Positions 62,911 to 64,000 of a stretch of 64,000 nt of DNA are shown here, piece by piece (the first letter of the stretch is position 1; each line of letters opens with the position of its first letter). The DNA comes from Macrosoma leucophasiata (lineage: Eukaryota > Arthropoda > Insecta > Lepidoptera > Hedylidae): the NCBI GenBank assembly GCA_036365455.1, contig JAWQUS010000020.1:2825001-2889000 (forward strand), in the 5' to 3' direction. Below the pieces are notes generated by a model. The model was not told the origin of the DNA. It ran no database searches and saw only the letters and a list, made by a program, of their open reading frames with translations. A program made the translations under genes and the position numbers.

Positions 62911-63180
62911 TTTTTTTTTTGTAATGGAAGTGGCAAACAAGCCTGCAATTCACATTGATGTTAAGTGATGACTGCAGCCTTAAAGACACTAACACACAGA
63001 CCAAGGTCAAAATGCAGATGCGTTACCACTCCTGAGGCCTAAGGTGTTACGCCTCTGTGCCGGAAATTACAGGGTCGTACATTACCACCTGACCGGAACA
63101 CGATAGTGCTGAACACTCCCATTTAGCGGCAAGTATATAAGGTAATGCGGTGGTGCCTACGCCCGCGAGCTCCATCACTG
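62911..63180 (-). repeat. SINE-A copy, 5' boundary disturbed
   Basis: Poly-T from 62911, gtaatggaagtggcaaacaa to gagctccatcactgga at 63180. The usual end 'gctctaccaccagt' is missing after 'ctgga'; it continues tatagagttggtggaac. Confidence 0.88.
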
Positions 63181-63388
63181 GATATAGAGTTGGTGGAACG
63201 TGTAAATAGTCCACACCAAGGCGGATTATAAATCCTGGATATAGTAAAATGATTACTCCCAAAACTTCGGCACCAAATCACCCGTCCCTCCGGATCAAAC
63301 ACCCTAATAACAAACGTGCAAGCCACTCACCAAATTGAAGACTGTACCGAGGTACCGCAGATCTGGTTATTGTTCTTGACGACGCACG
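63181..63388 (-). other. Possible coding/exon remnant, minus strand
   Basis: Minus-strand reading has WCRSFGSNHFTISRIYNPPW without stops over ~50 codons, preceded by GTSVQSSIW and a ggtgagt at 63324-63330 that resembles a 5' splice site. No family recognised. It may equally be an unclassified repeat between two SINE-A copies. Confidence 0.25.
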
Positions 63389-63389
63389 T

Positions 63390-63643
63390 TTTTTTTTTTT
63401 TTTTTTTTTTTATGTTATAAATGTGGCAAACAAGCATGCAGTTCACATTGATGTTAAGTGATGACTGTAGCCTATAGACACCCACACAATGACCAGAGGT
63501 CAAAATGCAGATGCGCTGCCACTCCTGAGGCATTAGGTGATATGCCTCTGTGCCTGAAATTACAGGGCCGTACATTACCACCTGACCGGAACACGATAGT
63601 GCTGAACACTACCATTTAGCGGCAAGTATATTAGGTAATGCGG
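63390..63643 (-). repeat. SINE-A copy, 5' truncated, long A tail
   Basis: 22-base poly-T (63390-63411), then tatgttataaatgtggcaaa to gtatattaggtaatgcgg. A long homopolymer tail suggests a recent insertion, or is a slippage/assembly effect. Confidence 0.9.
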
Positions 63644-63745
63644 AAAGTGATCAGGTTTGGTGTTTACTTCTCGACGCCGGCGTCTTCTTCGACCATAAAT
63701 TGATCTCCACGAGCTTAGTCGGAGGGTCCGAAAACTTCGGAATTA
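63644..63745 (-). other. Possible short exon, minus strand
   Basis: Minus strand reads PKFSDPPTKLVEINLWSKKT-PASR from about 63740 down to 63667, followed by gtaaac that could act as a 5' splice site. GC content is higher than the surroundings and codon-like third positions are seen (ccg, acg, tcg). Not recognised; too short to assign. Confidence 0.3.
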
Positions 63746-64000
63746 TATTAAAGGGCACAAATCTCAGTGCAAATTCACAGATTTTTAATTATTATAAAAT
63801 CGTGTGTTCACAGTTTATAAGGTAAGAGAGTAATGAAAAAAACGTAATTTGTTTATTTTAATTCGATTATTAAAAATAAACTTTTTTCCTTTTAAATATT
63901 CGGCCAGTCATGGTCGCGCTAATTCTCATTAGGCCAAGTAAAAACTCTTTGGACGCCCGGCAAATCAAATTAGTGCTAGCGAATCTAGCGATACACATCA
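63746..64000. other. Unplaced right edge
   Basis: AT-rich, no recognised gene or repeat; cut by the window end. Confidence 0.4.

Overview
This is a 64-kb piece of an AT-rich animal nuclear genome, most probably from a moth or butterfly. Three things point there: LINE 3' tails starting actagctg(t)gcccgcg-acttcg, short retroposons with tRNA-like heads, and a recognisable metazoan gene exon with an intron border. No bacterial operons, CRISPR arrays or viral genomes were seen. Almost everything readable is transposable-element debris. I name the repeat families locally. SINE-A is a ~290-bp A-tailed retroposon starting actggtggtagagctccagtgacgg. SINE-B is a ~300-bp tRNA-headed element, mostly on the minus strand. 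SINE-C and SINE-D are two further tRNA-headed families. Repeat E is an unclassified repeat. T1, T2 and T3 are LINE-type 3' tails.

Layout. 0-6.6 kb: LINE 3' ends, an 882-bp hAT-type element with a perfect 8-bp target duplication, a LINE ORF1 remnant, and SINE-A, -B and -D copies. 6.9-10.2 kb: the largest coding relic, a jockey/CR1-like LINE with an endonuclease domain and a 600-residue reverse transcriptase; a SINE-A copy splits its last codons. 10-29 kb: nested SINEs, RTE-type LINE ends, foldback elements, a GT minisatellite and a 717-bp hAT element. 29.76-30.0 kb: the one clear host coding segment, a terminal exon of a BRMS1/Sds3-family gene (subunits of Sin3/HDAC corepressors). Pieces of its end and 3' UTR are repeated just downstream. 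30.7-45.8 kb: more tails, MITEs, a Charlie-like hAT element, a solo LTR and a four-unit tandem repeat. 45.8-48.8 kb: low-repeat sequence with no recognised gene. 49-58 kb: two LINE C-terminal fragments (one with a perfect 161-bp tandem duplication), a GGTGTCATT minisatellite, and a 970-bp hAT element with another element inside it. 58-64 kb: a deep nest of insertions, further hAT MITEs, a long foldback, and possible short coding pieces on the minus strand at the right edge.

Target-site duplications let many insertions be ordered in time. I found no gene cluster that would be a new biochemical system. The most useful observations are the BRMS1-like exon with its duplicated 3' end, SINE-A with its fixed 5' boundary and no visible tRNA head, the dimeric SINE-C, and the set of hAT-type elements with verifiable 8-bp duplications. 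Boundaries not backed by a target duplication are approximate (about 5-20 bp), and family names for LINE clades are inferences from motifs only.
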